5,534 nucleotides of DNA from an uncultured Acidimicrobiales bacterium (GTDB lineage Bacteria > Actinomycetota > Acidimicrobiia > Acidimicrobiales > Iamiaceae). A program made the translations under genes and the position numbers. This document shows, piece after piece, positions 4,153 to 5,534 of this stretch. The notes beneath the pieces are model-generated. The model saw nothing but the letters and a program-made list of their open reading frames with translations. It ran no database searches and was not told the origin of the DNA. The stretch's first letter is position 1; each line of letters begins with the position of its first letter. The stretch spans positions 1 to 5,534 of the forward strand of contig CALANQ010000137.1 in the NCBI GenBank assembly GCA_937926025.1, read 5' to 3'.

Positions 4153-5534
4153 ATGACCGAGGACCAGCCAGCCGAGCGGGCCGCAGCCCTGCGGACCGAG
4201 ATCGCCGAGCACAACCGGCGCTACCACACCGAGGACGCCCCCACGATCTCGGATGCGGACTACGACGAGCTGGTCCGGGAGCTGCGGGCCATCGAGGAGC
4301 GCTTCCCGGAGCTGGCCGTGGCGGACTCGCCCACCGGCCAGGTCGGAGCGGCGCCGTCGGCCACGTTCGCGCCGGTGGTGCACCGCCTGCCGATGATGTC
4401 GCTCGACAACGCGTTCTCGGCTGACGAGCTGGTGGCCTGGGGCGAGCGCCTGGCCCGGCGCCTGGCCCGCACGGCCGCCCCGGCCGAGGCTGCGGCCCCC
4501 GCGTCGCTCTTCGACGACCCCGGCGCCGGAGCCGCGGCGGACGAGCCCGGCGACCCGGCGGATCCGGCGGATCCGGCCGACGAGGCCCCGGTGGCCGAAG
4601 CGGCGGTCGGCTACTGCTGCGAGCTCAAGATCGACGGCGTCGCCATCTCGCTGCGGTACGAGGACGGCGTCCTGGTCCAGGGGGCCACCCGCGGCGACGG
4701 CAAGGTGGGCGAAGACGTCACCGCCAACGTGCGCACCATCGGGGACATCCCCGATCGGCTCGCCGACACGCCCGCCGGCGTGCCCCCCGTGCTGGAGGTC
4801 CGCGGCGAGGTGTACATGTCGCTCGAGGCCTTCGCCGAGCTGGAGGAGAACCGGGTCCGGGCCGAAGCCGGTCGCAAGCCGGCCCCCGTCGCCTCCAACC
4901 CCCGCAACGCCGCCGCCGGCTCGCTGCGCCAGAAGAACCCCGAGGTCACCGCCCGCCGCAAGCTCTCCATGTGGTGCTACCAGCTGGGCGAGGTGGTGGG
5001 CGGGCCGGAGTTCACATCCCACAAGGAGACGCTCGACCAGCTGGCGGCCTGGGGCTTCGCCGTGAACCCCGAGCACCGGGTGGTGGACACGGCAGAGGAC
5101 GTGGCCGCCTTCTGCGACCACTGGCAGCAGCACCGCCACGACCTCGCCTACGAGATCGACGGCGCCGTGGTGAAGGTGGACGACCTGGCTCGCCGGGAAG
5201 CACTCGGCTTCACCTCTCGGGCGCCTCGCTGGGCCATCGCCTACAAGTTCCCGCCGGAGGAGCGGACCACCCTGCTCGAGCGCATCGACGTCTCGGTGGG
5301 CCGCACCGGCCGGGTGACCCCCTTCGCCGTGCTGGACCCGGTGTTCGTGGGCGGCGTCACCGTCGCCCGGGCCACGCTCCACAACCAGGACCAGGTGGCC
5401 GCCAAGGACGTCCGGCCCGGAGACACGGTCATCGTCCGGCGCGCCGGCGATGTCATCCCGGAGGTGGTGGGCCCGTACCTGCCCGACGACGCCGCCCGCC
5501 GCGCCCACGCCCAGCGGGGCCCGTGGACCTTCCC
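4153..5534 (+). CDS. ligA: NAD-dependent DNA ligase LigA, N-terminal 460 residues (3' truncated)
   Basis: Seals nicks with 5'-phosphate and 3'-OH ends in replication and repair, using NAD+ to adenylate itself. Residues 1-70 are domain Ia, binding NMN (H20-N-R-R-Y24-H25, D36-Y-D-E-L). The adenylation domain follows, with catalytic Lys159 in C-E-L-K-I-D-G (AAG 4627-4629), A-T-R-G-D-G-x-x-G-E-D-V-T (178-190), L-E-V-R-G-E-V-Y (214-221), S-N-P-R-N-A-A-A-G-S-L-R-Q (248-260), Y-E-I-D-G-A-V-V-K-V (333-342) and A-I-A-Y-K-F-P (361-367). The OB fold starts with V-G-R-T-G-R-V-T-P and includes D-T-V-I-V-R-R-A-G-D-V-I-P (424-436). The zinc finger, helix-hairpin-helix and BRCT domains lie beyond the right edge. 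Odd: residues about 107-153 are a long Ala/Pro/acidic insertion just before the catalytic motif. ATG 4153 fits the family N-terminus. Confidence 0.97.
   Translation, partial: MTEDQPAERAAALRTEIAEHNRRYHTEDAPTISDADYDELVRELRAIEERFPELAVADSPTGQVGAAPSATFAPVVHRLPMMSLDNAFSADELVAWGERLARRLARTAAPAEAAAPASLFDDPGAGAAADEPGDPADPADPADEAPVAEAAVGYCCELKIDGVAISLRYEDGVLVQGATRGDGKVGEDVTANVRTIGDIPDRLADTPAGVPPVLEVRGEVYMSLEAFAELEENRVRAEAGRKPAPVASNPRNAAAGSLRQKNPEVTARRKLSMWCYQLGEVVGGPEFTSHKETLDQLAAWGFAVNPEHRVVDTAEDVAAFCDHWQQHRHDLAYEIDGAVVKVDDLARREALGFTSRAPRWAIAYKFPPEERTTLLERIDVSVGRTGRVTPFAVLDPVFVGGVTVARATLHNQDQVAAKDVRPGDTVIVRRAGDVIPEVVGPYLPDDAARRAHAQRGPWTF
4552..4578 (+). repeat. 9-bp tandem repeat in ligA encoding (Asp-Pro-Ala)3
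   Basis: Three in-frame copies of a GAYCCGGCS unit (4552-4560, 4561-4569, 4570-4578) encode DPADPADPA, residues 134-142 of LigA. The second and third copies differ only in the last base. This points to recent slippage or duplication within the acidic insertion, without breaking the frame. Confidence 0.85.

Noticed and set aside
2670..4424. 584-residue open frame on the plus strand
   Set aside because: It is antisense to the DUF4388 gene and runs across the intergenic region into ligA in another frame. It is a GC-rich shadow with no recognisable domain.
3919..5508. 529-residue open frame on the minus strand opposite ligA
   Set aside because: It lies antisense to a gene with unmistakable LigA motifs. 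Its His/Gly/Val/Asp-heavy composition is what the complement of GC-ending codons gives, and no domain is recognisable.

Overview
The window is about 5.5 kb of very GC-rich DNA. Its codons end strongly in G or C, so almost every frame stays open. This suggests a high-GC actinobacterium. An Acidimicrobiia-like lineage is a guess from the general look of the proteins and was not tested. It carries ordinary chromosomal genes. I see no tRNA, rRNA, CRISPR array, insertion sequence or prophage gene, and no patch of divergent base composition.

Layout, left to right. (1) Positions 2-397 (+): the C-terminal 131 residues of a family 5 (peptide/nickel type) ABC-transporter solute-binding protein, cut by the left edge. 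(2) 426-2192 (+): a 588-residue FUSC-family membrane protein with two six-helix modules, starting 28 bp after the binding protein. (3) 2236-2649 (-): a 137-residue HNH endonuclease that converges on the FUSC gene across 43 bp holding a hairpin. (4) 2676-3941 (-): a 421-residue protein with an N-terminal DUF4388 (PatA-N-like) domain, a winged-helix-like segment, a long acidic disordered linker and a Gly5-Lys5 tract before a short basic C-terminal helix. It lies 26 bp upstream of the HNH gene, so the two probably share a transcript. (5) 3942-4152: a 211-bp divergent intergenic region rich in dyad symmetry. (6) 4153-5534 (+): ligA, the NAD-dependent DNA ligase, cut by the right edge after residue 460, in the OB-fold domain.

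The genes do not form one obvious pathway. There are probably three transcription units: binding protein plus FUSC, reading right; DUF4388 plus HNH, reading left; and ligA, reading right. The points most worth a second look are a roughly 42-residue acidic insertion in LigA just before the catalytic lysine, carrying a Ser-Leu-Phe-Asp motif and a DPA tandem repeat; a hairpin abutting the ligA start codon with the best ribosome-binding candidate in its loop; and the domain architecture of the DUF4388 protein. I found no convincing evidence of a wholly new multi-gene system.
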